Made by a program: the position numbers and the translations under genes. Below are positions 1 to 8,790 of a DNA stretch of 64,000 bases, piece after piece. The DNA is from Antedon mediterranea. Lineage: Eukaryota; Echinodermata; Crinoidea; Comatulida; Antedonidae. The stretch is from NCBI RefSeq assembly GCF_964355755.1, contig NC_092670.1, forward strand, positions 7,651,001 through 7,715,000, in the 5' to 3' direction. The stretch's first letter is position 1; every line of letters starts with the position of its first letter. Below the pieces are notes generated by a model. It was not told where the DNA came from. It made no database searches and saw nothing but the letters and a program-made list of their open reading frames with translations.

Positions 1-61
1 GCATAAAAACAGCAGAGGGATTGGGGCCCCTTGCGTCCCCCTGGCCCAGAGTTACGCCACT
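1..61 (-). mobile_element. Possible DNA-transposon terminus
   Basis: The first 61 bases are GC-rich compared with the AT-rich DNA that follows. Read on the minus strand they begin with CAGTGGCGTAACTC followed by runs of G and C. Termini starting CAGTGGCGTA are common in animal DNA transposons, so this may be the end of an element extending off the left edge of the window. No target-site duplication or transposase can be checked here. Confidence 0.3.
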
Positions 62-985
62 GAGGAAAATATTGTAGATATGTAGGGCCATTTACATGTT
101 GACAGCTTGTGTGATATAAGGCATTTAGCAAAGAAGCAACAAACCTTAAAACAATATAAAACAAATATTTCTTTAATGTTTAATATATTTAAGTTTCAAA
201 GTGTAGGCTAAACATAGACAAATCATTTTCAAATTAATATAGATTGTCAGAATGCTCAGTGAACCCTATTTTTCATTTCATTTTCTTAAAGTGTATGTAT
301 CATATTTATGATTTATTATGAAAATAGGAGAAAAACATTTGATTACATCATCATTAATTGCATATTAAATTAAAACAAATTAATTTAAAAAATCTAACGA
401 ACTATGACATTTTCTTGGACTTGAAATAACAAACTTAACAGTAACAGAATAGTTATGTACTACAGGTATAAATATACAGATATTTACATAATAATGTTGT
501 ATAATATACATAGTTTAATTTTATCTTATATGAAATATGAATTAAAAAAAAAATTGTATAAATTAATATTGAAAACAAAAAAGAAACGTAACGCAACATA
601 AGTAACGCACGAGAAGATAAACGAATATAACGATGAGACATAAAACTAGACACAGGAGTAAGAAAAACATTTTTAATATTTTTGTTTTTGTTTTTTTTTA
701 TATTCGTATTTTAAAATAATGTATATAATCTGTATATAGGGTATAAATGAATTATAAGTCAAAAAATACTACCGAAAATAATTATATAACATTATTAAAT
801 GTATCTCCTACAGTACATTTATTAGTTAAGTGTTCACAATTTTAGATGTTGAGAATCATAGAACAAAAAAAAAATACTAGAAAATTATGAAAAAAGGTGG
901 ATAACAGAAAAGAAATATATTAATGTTCTGATTCCAAGAACAGTAACGTTGCTAAAATTAAAAAAAAAAAAATATATATATATAT
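62..985. other. AT-rich non-genic stretch
   Basis: No gene is seen. The sequence is very AT-rich with A and T homopolymers, and the small reading frames are short, rich in Y, I and L, and without splice or codon signals. It ends in a (TA)n run at about 972-986, directly before the duplicated tRNA-like unit. Confidence 0.6.
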
Positions 986-1059
986 AGTGCTGTTCCGCCG
1001 TACCACGCCGAGAGTGTTAAAGAGTCGCTATCCAATCGAGTTCGAACAATACCATGAAA

Positions 1060-1131
1060 GCCCCAGTGGTCTAATGGTTAGGACATCTGCATATCAAGCA
1101 GACGGTCCGAGTTCGAGACTCGGTTGGGGCG
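1060..1131 (+). tRNA. tRNA-like gene, anticodon AUC (Asp), copy 1
   Basis: A complete cloverleaf can be drawn. The acceptor GCCCCAG pairs with TTGGGGC (one G-T). The D arm has GTC/GAC with AATGGTTAG in the loop. The anticodon stem TCTGC/GCAGA is perfect with loop ATATCAA, so positions 34-36 read ATC. The T arm CCGAG/CTCGG is perfect with loop TTCGAGA. A T5 run three bases downstream would stop RNA polymerase III. The D-arm and A-box resemble tRNA-Glu, but the anticodon would decode GAU (Asp). It may be a true tRNA with a switched anticodon, or the head of a tRNA-derived SINE. No introns are seen. Confidence 0.55.
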
Positions 1132-1421
1132 ACTTTTTCTCATTCTCACAGATTTCCTCATCTTTATCGTTTCAAATTAATTAATTAAATTCCAGTATAT
1201 CACCGGGCGGTTTAGAATTAATGTTCTTTGCCTGTTGTGTTTATATATAAAAGTATCTCTTCGGAGATCCTGCCTCGTGAATTAAAATACTGAAAGATGA
1301 GGGCGTATCAATTTGATCTCTGTTGTGCGTGCGTACAACTGAGGACTAGTGCTGTTCCGCCGTACCACGCCGAGAGTGTTAAAGAGTCGCTATCCAATCG
1401 AGTTCGAACAATACCATGAAA

Positions 1422-1493
1422 GCCCCAGTGGTCTAATGGTTAGGACATCTGCATATCAAGCAGGCGGTCCGAGTTCGAGTCTCAGTTGGGGCG
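1422..1493 (+). tRNA. tRNA-like gene, anticodon AUC, copy 2 (slightly degraded)
   Basis: This copy matches the one at 1060 except for a few substitutions. The anticodon stem end becomes a T-G pair (GCAGG) and the T stem CCGAG/CTCAG has one C-A mismatch. The acceptor stem, anticodon loop ATATCAA and following T5 terminator are kept. The stem changes suggest this copy is under weaker constraint than copy 1 and may be a pseudogene. Confidence 0.45.
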
Positions 1494-1535
1494 ACTTTTT
1501 CTCATTCTCACAGATTTCCTCATCTTTATCGTTTT

Positions 1536-1576
<41 letters not shown>
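1536..1576. repeat. (TA)n microsatellite
   Basis: A run of about 16 TA dinucleotides directly follows the second tRNA-like unit. A shorter TA run precedes the first unit, so both copies sit next to TA repeats. Confidence 0.85.
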
Positions 1577-1578
<2 letters not shown>

Positions 1579-1697
1579 ACCAAACAAAAGTAAGAATAAC
1601 AATGAATAGTTATTATTATTATTAGAAATAATTGTATTAATCTGTTGATGAAATGAAATGAATAAATAGTGGTTAACGCCACAAAAGAGAAAAAAAA

Positions 1698-2012
1698 ATG
1701 GATTGTATATACTTTGACAGTTCAACATTTTTAAAAATGTTTAAAGATGTCATCATAATCTATCTGCACCAAAGTGGTTACTGCATAGTAAATACACGGA
1801 AGATTCTTTCTTTAAGTTTTATTCAGGTGTGTATATGTCTCGGTGGTCGCGTCTATAGCACTCAAGGTATTTATAATGAAATCTAGAGAAACTTATATCT
1901 TTATTATTATTTAACAAGGATGGTTTATGACATATACACGAAGGAATCTTTGATCGGTTTTTTTTTGTAAGTGGCTCGATGTGCAGTGATACCAGCTATT
2001 GTATTTGTGCTA
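1698..2012 (+). repeat. Dispersed tRNA-related repeat, copy 1
   Basis: This segment matches the reverse complement of about 52640-53075 over roughly 300 bp. Shared stretches include the part around GCACCAAAGTGGTTACTGCA, the part around TTATAATGAAATCTAGA and the part around TCTTTGATCGG. The better copy at 52.6 kb contains a B-box-like GAGATCGAGTCTC, suggesting a tRNA-derived SINE. This copy is degraded in that part. Confidence 0.6.
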
Positions 2013-2552
2013 CGATCTATCTTTCATCTTGATATCTTTTTTTTGTTTTTTGTTTTGTTTCTTTATTTCTATTCACAACAAAAAAACATAAACATACATA
2101 AATATTCAATACAAAAATGAAAGAATGGAAAGGGGGAATCTCTGAAGCACAGCTTATAAGTAGAAACCCCCTGTTACAAAACAGTATATATATTTTACTT
2201 GATTTGAAACACAACAACATTAATCAAATATTTCTTAGTCTTTTTAAACCACCAATCCAGTTTCATCTTGTGATGCGAATTCTGAAAATACAAGACAGTA
2301 TGAATAAAGTATAAAAATATACTTTTATAATAGGCTTAAATCGTAGCAGGGAAGACTAGTATCTACAGTAAATCTTTAAAAGTATGTCATGTATGCATCA
2401 TCTTTATAGAGAAGAGGCAGTATTCTGCCTTAGGAGGGTGCATGTTAACTCTGTGTACACCTAACCTAATGCCTTACCAGGCATATAAGATATTAATATC
2501 CATTTAAATTTGTCCTACCTGTGCATTATCTTCTAAATTTTGACAGAGCTTT

Positions 2553-3183
2553 TTACAGCAGTATGAACAATAGTTTTTGAAGTACTTTGTAAATAAATGA
2601 TCGTAGAATCTTGCGTAGTATCATTATTGAAGCCTGGCCTTGTTGGGCCGGGGTAAAAACTATGTCCATAAGCATGTTAGTGATCAAATTGGAAAACATG
2701 AATAGCACCGTATTCATCAACATCCTGAAACAAAAACAAAGAAGATTAATACCTTGAAACAATGGTACCCGTGGTGAATATAGTGTTGAGTGCATTTTTT
2801 CATTTGATTGGACGACTGTGGGTCACATGATATTAGATAAATGTACTATATATAACACTACTCGCAAGAGTAATACAATTTCATTTTGTGTGTTCACTTT
2901 TGGTACACAGTGATTGAGCAAAAACTTGTGCAACAAGAGGATAGGCTGTTGTTTACTTAAACAAATAATGAATGGTTTTTATTCGTACAATGGTACAAAT
3001 AATTGGTACAAATAATTTCATTCAGTGAAAGATAAAAAAACTCATGAAATTATTTGTACAATCCCACTCTATTATTATTTGTATACTATCAATGTAAATA
3101 TATAAGATATTTGATTTTAAAAAAAAAGTTAACCTTAGCCAGTCAGGCACAATTCCATCTTCATTTGGCTGATCAATTATCAC
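2553..3183 (-). CDS. Unrecognised two-exon fragment, paralogue A
   Basis: Two candidate minus-strand exons sit between good splice sites: 3134-3183 (acceptor TTTGCACAG, donor AG|GTTAAC) and 2553-2724 (acceptor TTTCAG, ending at TAA). The first encodes ..DQPNEDGIVPDWLR and joins in frame to a hydrophobic ~56-residue tail. The same two-exon layout, intron phase and DQPNE..VP.W.R core recur at 3534-4007, which argues for real, duplicated coding sequence. I do not recognise the family. No complete gene model could be built, so it may be a fragment or the 3' end of a gene. Confidence 0.33.
2793..3092. mobile_element. Decayed foldback/MITE copy
   Basis: The stretch starts with CATTTGATTGGACGACTGTG and contains ACAAATAATGAATG...GGTACAAATAAT and an inverted ATTATTTGTAC further on. 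This matches the much better preserved foldback at 40860-41150. The inverted arms here are interrupted and mismatched, so this is an old copy. It lies within the first intron of the paralogue A exon pair. Confidence 0.55.
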
Positions 3184-3533
3184 CTGTGCAAAAAATATAA
3201 AGGTATATTTAATTTTCCACAAAGTGTATCCAACTAAATGTTAAGAGTTGCACTATATGGAGACAGGCAATGTATCTTTGATCTATTATGCTGTTGCATG
3301 CCCCATTTCCTTTAGTAATTATCTATGGCTTGACTATAAACATCTTCAATTTGTAATTGAATGAAGTCCAGTTGCAATCGCTAGATAACTCTCCAGATTC
3401 TAAAAAGTTAAAAATGTAAGATATATCTCGAGCTCGCCTTTGTTATACAGTATGAAGAATCATGTATCCTCATTCAATCTTTCCATTGTAGGCCTAATTT
3501 TTAATAGAATTTTTCTCACATTTAGATTGAGTA

Positions 3534-4007
3534 TCAAGAAGAAATTTGCCCTACCGATGCATATCTTTCCTGCAAACTGTAAACACCTTTCTTCAAGAGA
3601 TTTGCAATACATTGTTGAAGCAGATGAGCAAATATTTCTCTTATAGTTGTTGGGGATGTAAGGAAAAAGTCTATTGCCATATGTGATATCCATCTAGCAA
3701 CGATACGGTAAAGAAACTGGTTTACCAAGAACCTGAAAAGAAAGAAAATTAATAATTTGAAACTACCTAAAGTAATTGTACCTGGTGAATCTAGCATTAT
3801 AGATTTTGTTTGTTGTTTTTTGTATTAGCTTAGCTTGAAACTGCAAAGTATCAAGAGAGTTGCTTTCCCATTATTATATTTTTATTCTTCACATATGAAA
3901 ACTACAATCATTGTGCACATGAAAATGGAGCATAGTATAAAAAAGCATGTTTACCTTATCCACTGAGGCGCAACCCTATGTTCATTTGGTTGATCACCAC
4001 GATTCGC
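3534..4007 (-). CDS. Unrecognised two-exon fragment, paralogue B
   Basis: The candidate exons are 3955-4007 (acceptor CACACAG, donor AG|GTAAAC; encodes ..RGDQPNEHRVAPQWIR) and 3534-3732 (acceptor TTTTCAG, ending in a stop). Exon phases (2 at the junction) and spacing parallel paralogue A. The downstream tails align loosely (L.NQ/NT, MD/ID, K-L.K). Amino-acid conservation in the small exon with divergent introns suggests selection on a tandemly duplicated gene family. The function is unknown. Confidence 0.33.
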
Positions 4008-4196
4008 CTGTGTGCGGAGATTTACAAATGTTAATCACAGAAGCCATCACATAGGCTACTATCTAGCATATGAGCGAGACACAATTGTAGGCAAAGGTTT
4101 TTCAGTTTTAAATGAATGTATATGTTGTCCTGATCACATACAACAAATCTGTCATCCACCACCTTCATATGCAAATGAGCATAAGTATGCAAATTA

Positions 4197-4654
4197 GCTA
4201 TAAAACCCATATTTTCACAATATCTCCTAAACTAATAATTCATTTATTACAATTTTTATGGCAAACCCTATGTTTTCATACCCAATGAACACATTTCAGT
4301 GATCAATACCATATAACAGGTGAAAACACAATTTATGTCACGCTTGAGTGATATTTGTCCAAAATTATCATTTTTTCCTGTAAATTTTGGTTCAGATAAC
4401 CGGCTGGAAAAATCTTTGCGTACAATTTTGTTCAGTTCACCATATTTTTGAGCTAGATACAGTAGCCTACACAGTGCTAATATATTAATTTAAATGTATT
4501 AAATGCATACATATTCATAAGCCAAGTCAAAGTGAAAAAAAGTACCTATCTATTAAAGACAATTAAATTGTTGACCTTTTGTAAAAATAATACTTTAAAA
4601 AAGTGGTGGCGCCAGCGGGGTAGGGTTTATTTTTACACAAAACAAGTAACTTAC
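4197..4654. other. Non-genic stretch
   Basis: No coding, RNA or repeat structure is recognised between the paralogue B exon region and the third small-exon-like copy. The sequence is AT-rich with an isolated GTGGTGGCGCCAGCGGGG island at about 4603-4620. Confidence 0.5.
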
Positions 4655-4695
4655 AGGATATTGTCGTGTTTCATTTGGTAAGTGGGTTGCTTCAC
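4655..4695 (-). pseudogene. Possible third copy of the DQPNE-type small exon
   Basis: This 41-base segment has CATCAG before it and GTAAGT after it on the minus strand. Its plus-strand core TTTCATTTGG matches the corresponding parts of 3134-3183 and 3955-4007. The phase differs from the other two copies, so it looks decayed. Confidence 0.2.
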
Positions 4696-4719
4696 CTGAT
4701 GACAAGATAAAACAAAAGT

Positions 4720-5056
4720 GAGTTAGTGAGTGAGTGTGGCCGAGCGGTTAGGACAGTGGGACCGAAATCCATAGCCATAATATTGTCAAGGGTTCGAGGC
4801 TCACTCGCCCCATGGTTCTGGTGGTAGAACAAGTCTTCTCGGATAAGGACTATAAACCGTAGGTCCAGTGTACATCTGGCTCATGTGCACTTTAAAGAAC
4901 CTAGTACATCTTTCGAGACGAGTAGGGGGTAACCCCAGTGTACTACTTCATTCATACACACACACTGTCGTGGACAGATGTATTGGCGCCGTAGTTGGCT
5001 GTCGATGTCACAATGGGACCATTGGTGGAGCAGTAGCCTTCAACTATAAAGTTTGA
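4720..5056 (+). mobile_element. tRNA-Ser/Leu-derived SINE, copy 1
   Basis: The head carries an A box (GTGGCCGAGCGGTTAGGACA) and a B box (AGGGTTCGAGGCTCACTC) in the arrangement of a class II (Ser/Leu) tRNA. The body includes CCATGGTTCTGGTGGTAGAA and ACTTTAAAGAACCTAGTACA. Two further copies lie on the minus strand at 8430-8732 and 30262-30519. The 3' part of this copy, after about 4950, differs from the other two and ends in a CA-rich stretch, so it may be a different subfamily or a truncated copy. Confidence 0.8.
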
Positions 5057-6049
5057 CATTCGTAAAAGACATCAATGATGAAAGACTCTAAAAAAACATT
5101 TCTAGTCTAACCTTCCTTTGAAGAATAGGCGAGGGGAGAGTATGCTCTATGTGGGAACATGAATCCGTGATGAGTCCAGAAAATTCTAAATTGGGTGAAG
5201 CGTTGGTATAAAGATGAAAATACTGTGTAAACATTCAGAATAAATTGTATGTAAGCTAGAAAGATGCACACCAGTTCACTACTAATTGGGACTAGCTAGT
5301 TACATTTCCTTTCATTGGGACGAATGTACCAGAATGATTCAACTATTTATTTGCTAAAACGTAATATTAAAATAGTAGTATGGCTAAAAAAGGAAACCAG
5401 AACACCGTGGTAATCGCCTATTCTTTACAAATGGATGGTAGCATTTAGTCTATAGAATTTAATATTATTTTACGATACAATTCATCTAACCTGATCGTTC
5501 CATATTTGTATAGATACCAAGCGATTTAAATCAAATTGTTAATTTTGTTTGTGAGTAAATTTTCCGATCCGCAAAAAATTTATTTGACATTTGACCTCTT
5601 ATAGACAGTAAATATTCTAAGCTACGCGCCCTCTATAATAATTGAAAATTATTTATACACGACATGGTTTAAACTTACACGCAACAGGTATGATAAACAA
5701 TCATTCACAATTGTCAAATGTGTTACTGTTATAAACGTAATAAAAGATGTTATTATAGAATATTCAACTAGAAAAAGTTTTTATTAGAAATCGGACCTCA
5801 CTTTCTATAATGATGCCATTACGTACGTTACTTTACGTATTTGCAAAATACATTTTTTTCCCTAAGAAATTGTTTTCTTTTAATAGTAACTCATCTGAAC
5901 CAAGTTTTGTATATTTCAACAATACAATAACTTTTCAAACTAAAAGTATAAAATATTTGATATAACACCATTAAGACATTAAAGGATTGTAAAAGGGAAA
6001 CTAAAGTGCATGGTTAACTGTGTCTGAGGCAGAGAGTAGAATAATATAT
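5057..6049. other. Non-genic stretch
   Basis: No gene is seen. The sequence is AT-rich and contains the phrase GCGCCCTCTATAATA at about 5626, a type of motif that recurs at 46290. No splice-supported exon was found on either strand. Confidence 0.5.
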
Positions 6050-6054
6050 GAGAA

Positions 6055-6433
6055 TTATCCTATGGGGTATAGTTGTCCTGAGGGATAGTTATCCTAGGGG
6101 TAGTTGTCCTATGGGTAGTTTTCCTAGGGGGTAGTTGTCCTGGGGTAATTGTCCTGAGGGTAGTTGTCCTGAGGGATAGTTATCCTAGGGGTAGTTGTCC
6201 TATGGGTAGTTTTCCTAGGGGGTAGTTGTCCTGGGGGTAATTGTCCTGAGGGTAGTTGTCCTGAGGGGTAGTTATCCTAGGGGTAGTTGTCCTATGGGTA
6301 GTTTTCCTAGGGGGTAGTTGTCCTGGGGGTAATTGTCCTGAGGGTAGTTGTCCTGAGGGGTAGTTGTCCAAGGAGGGTAATTGTCCTAGGGGATAGTTTT
6401 GCAGGTGGTAGTTGCCCAGAGGGTAGTTGTCTG
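6055..6433. repeat. Minisatellite: ~18-bp monomer in a ~91-bp higher-order unit
   Basis: Monomers of the form GGGTAGTTGTCCTGAGG repeat about 20 times. Variants (TTATCC, TTTTCC, TAATTGTCC) recur in fixed order, giving a higher-order unit of five monomers: the AGGGATAGTTATCC-type variant starts near 6081, 6172 and 6264. The last units (after about 6350) are degenerate. The strand is G-rich with runs of 3-5 G every ~18 bases. The long frame on the minus strand is only the translation of this repeat. Confidence 0.92.
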
Positions 6434-7263
6434 GATACAAATATTAAATATGAGTATGCATAAAGGGGCCCAGCAGCCCTGGGCCTTTGAAAAAAAATAA
6501 ATAAAAAACCACCCTGTTCTCTGCCAGAAATCTTACCTATTTGACATGTAGTTACTGTACTATTTTTAATACTATTTTTAAACTATCACCAACCAGGTAC
6601 GATAAACAATTTCATTCACTATTGTCCACTCTTTTATAGCTTCTGTTTTACACCTTCTAACTCCATTTATTATAGTTATTCAACTAAAAAAAGTTGATTG
6701 TTCTTAATAATACACCTAATGAACTATGATATTAGGAAAACAGGATGGTCCAATGATCCAATGCCATATTACGTTCCTTTCTCCTTATACTGTATTCATA
6801 CTCATATTTCTGAAATTGTGTTTTGGACTTGATTATAAAACTGAAGAATTCCTAATATTCCTAAAGTTAAAAGAAATTGAAAGTTGAAGTATCACAATAG
6901 TTACATAAAGAATGTAAAGAACATATAGATATAAAAGCGTCAAGTTTTTTCTATTAATCTAAAAGAAGTGATATTATACAGACAGTGGAACAAATAAAAC
7001 ATTTTTTTACTAGATTGCATTGAACATTTTTTACAGACCAATAAAATAATTTTCAGTAATAATATCTAAAAAAAGATTGATCGTAAATTATATCAAAGTG
7101 TTAATAAATGTCATAATTAATCTACTACAAATACTGAATGAAGTACAGCAAAGTAAGGCCTATATACCTTGTAGTTGGAATTAAACATATAATGAAACCA
7201 AATTAGGGCATGGGCCAAAAAAATAAATAAATTGGGCCAATTAGAAAGTTTTACCGTACTTAC
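6434..7263. other. Non-genic stretch
   Basis: AT-rich sequence with no supported gene. A short GGGGCCCAGCAGCCCTGGGCC palindrome-like island sits at about 6463-6484 beside an A-rich run. Confidence 0.5.
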
Positions 7264-7389
7264 TTTATACTTTACACTTTGTTGTTGGACTTGTTGGTTG
7301 TTTGCATTCATCATGCCCATGTGGCTCTCTGAAAAATTTCTTTCACTATACTCTTCATGGTGTAAAACAGTTCTCTTTACGTGAATCAT
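7264..7389 (-). CDS. Possible first coding exon of an unknown minus-strand gene
   Basis: An ATG at 7389 opens 42 codons that end at a consensus donor (AAA|GTAAGT). The peptide is polar and Q/N-rich near its end (NNQQVQQQ) and begins MIHVKRTVLHHEEY. It could be the 5' exon of the gene whose small exons lie at 2.5-4.7 kb, but no intervening exons were found. It is not recognised, and a chance frame cannot be excluded. Confidence 0.2.
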
Positions 7390-8429
7390 TTGCTTTGATC
7401 CTCACATTACAATGGCCAAGTACCTGATTTAGACTCCAATAAATACTTCGCTATGATATTTATGGTTGATAGCACACTACTGTATAGGTTAAAGCCCTCT
7501 ATGATATTTCAGTTATAAGAAAGACACAGAATAAATTCTAAAGCGCCTGGTGATATACTGAAAATTAATTCATTTCTTTATATATATTTATAATTATTCT
7601 GGGTTTTATCATTCTTTACTTCATTGGTGTTGTTCATTCAAAAGAATTTATAACTGAAATATAATCTATCTTAAAAAATGAGAAATATCGGATCAATTGA
7701 AATACTCGAAAGTTGATAAATTTCTATTTTATCCAATATTTAAATGGGATTCATTTACATTTTTTAGATGATTTACATTTAAAAGAAAATTTAAAGAGGA
7801 AACTCTTAGAAAAGCTGAATCAATAAACAAATTAAAAATAGGATTAATTATTTAATGTTGATAATGATACTGTTTAATTATTTACTTAAATACCAATATT
7901 GAACATGAACACTGTTCAAAAGAAAAAGCATAGCGTTTCAATAATAAATGTAATAGGAGAAAAATATAGGAGAGGTGTGAATTCAGGAAGAAGTGGAAAA
8001 ATACAACTTAAAAATTTGCATCTGAAACTTTTAGCAATTGTTGGAAAGGAAGAAGGAAAGAAAGAAAAAAAGTTTTATTTGTGAAACAGAAGCAGCTGCT
8101 GACTGGATAAAAATCATGCCACCTAATTGTTCACTTAACTTGATTAAAAAAAATTATGTTTTTTAATGTTTGTGCAGTTAAACAATAAACAAACAAAAAC
8201 AAAATATACTACTAATGTTTACATATTTTTATTTAATACCTAATAGGAACTATAAACTAAACAAATATGGCAATAAGTCTCTAGAGAATATTCACATTAA
8301 ATGACTTTATCTACAAATTTTCCCCATCTGATTGTAGCATTGCAGCCCTAAACCATAGATTCACAAACAGATGGCCCTATTAAAATGCAGGAAAATATCT
8401 TCTTTTACTCATCACATATTTTTATTATT
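7390..8429. other. Non-genic stretch
   Basis: AT-rich DNA with no supported gene or RNA. The 61-codon plus-strand frame at 7899-8084 is lysine-rich, without splice or homology support. Confidence 0.5.
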
Positions 8430-8732
8430 TGTATTATTTATTTATTTATACTGGGTTACCTCTTCAGTCAAAGACTGGTCTCTCAGAGAGCACAGTTATG
8501 ATCAGTGGCTATTGGGTAACCCCCACTTGTCTTAAAAGATGTACAAGGTTCTTTAAAAGTGCACATGCGCTAGATGTGTACACGGGACCTACGGTGTATA
8601 ATCCTTATCCGAGAAGACTCGTTCTTCCACCAGAACCATGGAGCAAGTGAGCCTTGAACCCTTGTCAGCGTTATGGCTACGCAATTATGCTTCCACTATC
8701 ATAACCGCTCGGCCACTCACTCACTCACTCAC
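8430..8732 (-). mobile_element. tRNA-Ser/Leu-derived SINE, copy 2
   Basis: Minus-strand copy of the SINE at 4720. It reads from a GAGTGAGTGAGTGAGTGGCC head (8732 downward) through the A box, the B box (GGGTTCAAGGCTCACTTG) and the body. It ends in a 3' part shared with the copy at 30262 (AGACCAGTCTTTGACTGAAG) and a short AAATAAATAAA tail near 8440. This is the longest copy in the window. It lies 58 bp upstream of the first recognised ABCB exon. Confidence 0.82.
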
Positions 8733-8790
8733 ATATAATCGCAATGAGCTTCAGTTAAATGTTTATTTTATTTGTATATTATTTTTACAG

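Larger units (their letters stand above)
986..1543 (+). repeat. Tandem pair of ~195-bp units each containing a tRNA-like gene
   Basis: Bases 986-1181 and 1348-1541 are near-identical direct repeats 362 bp apart. Each unit has a 5' leader beginning AGTGCTGTTCCGCCG, a tRNA-like core, a T5 run and a 3' tail ending near TTTATCGTTT. A much-decayed third relative may lie at about 36195-36300, which shares the tail (TTTCTCATCTTTATGGATTTCCTCA). That would make the unit a dispersed repeat and not simply a local duplication. Confidence 0.75.

Noticed and set aside
6180-6440. Minus-strand frame with PLGQLP/PSGQLP repeats resembling a repetitive secreted protein
   Set aside because: It is only the translation of the 18-bp minisatellite; no start context, splice sites or flanking coding sequence.
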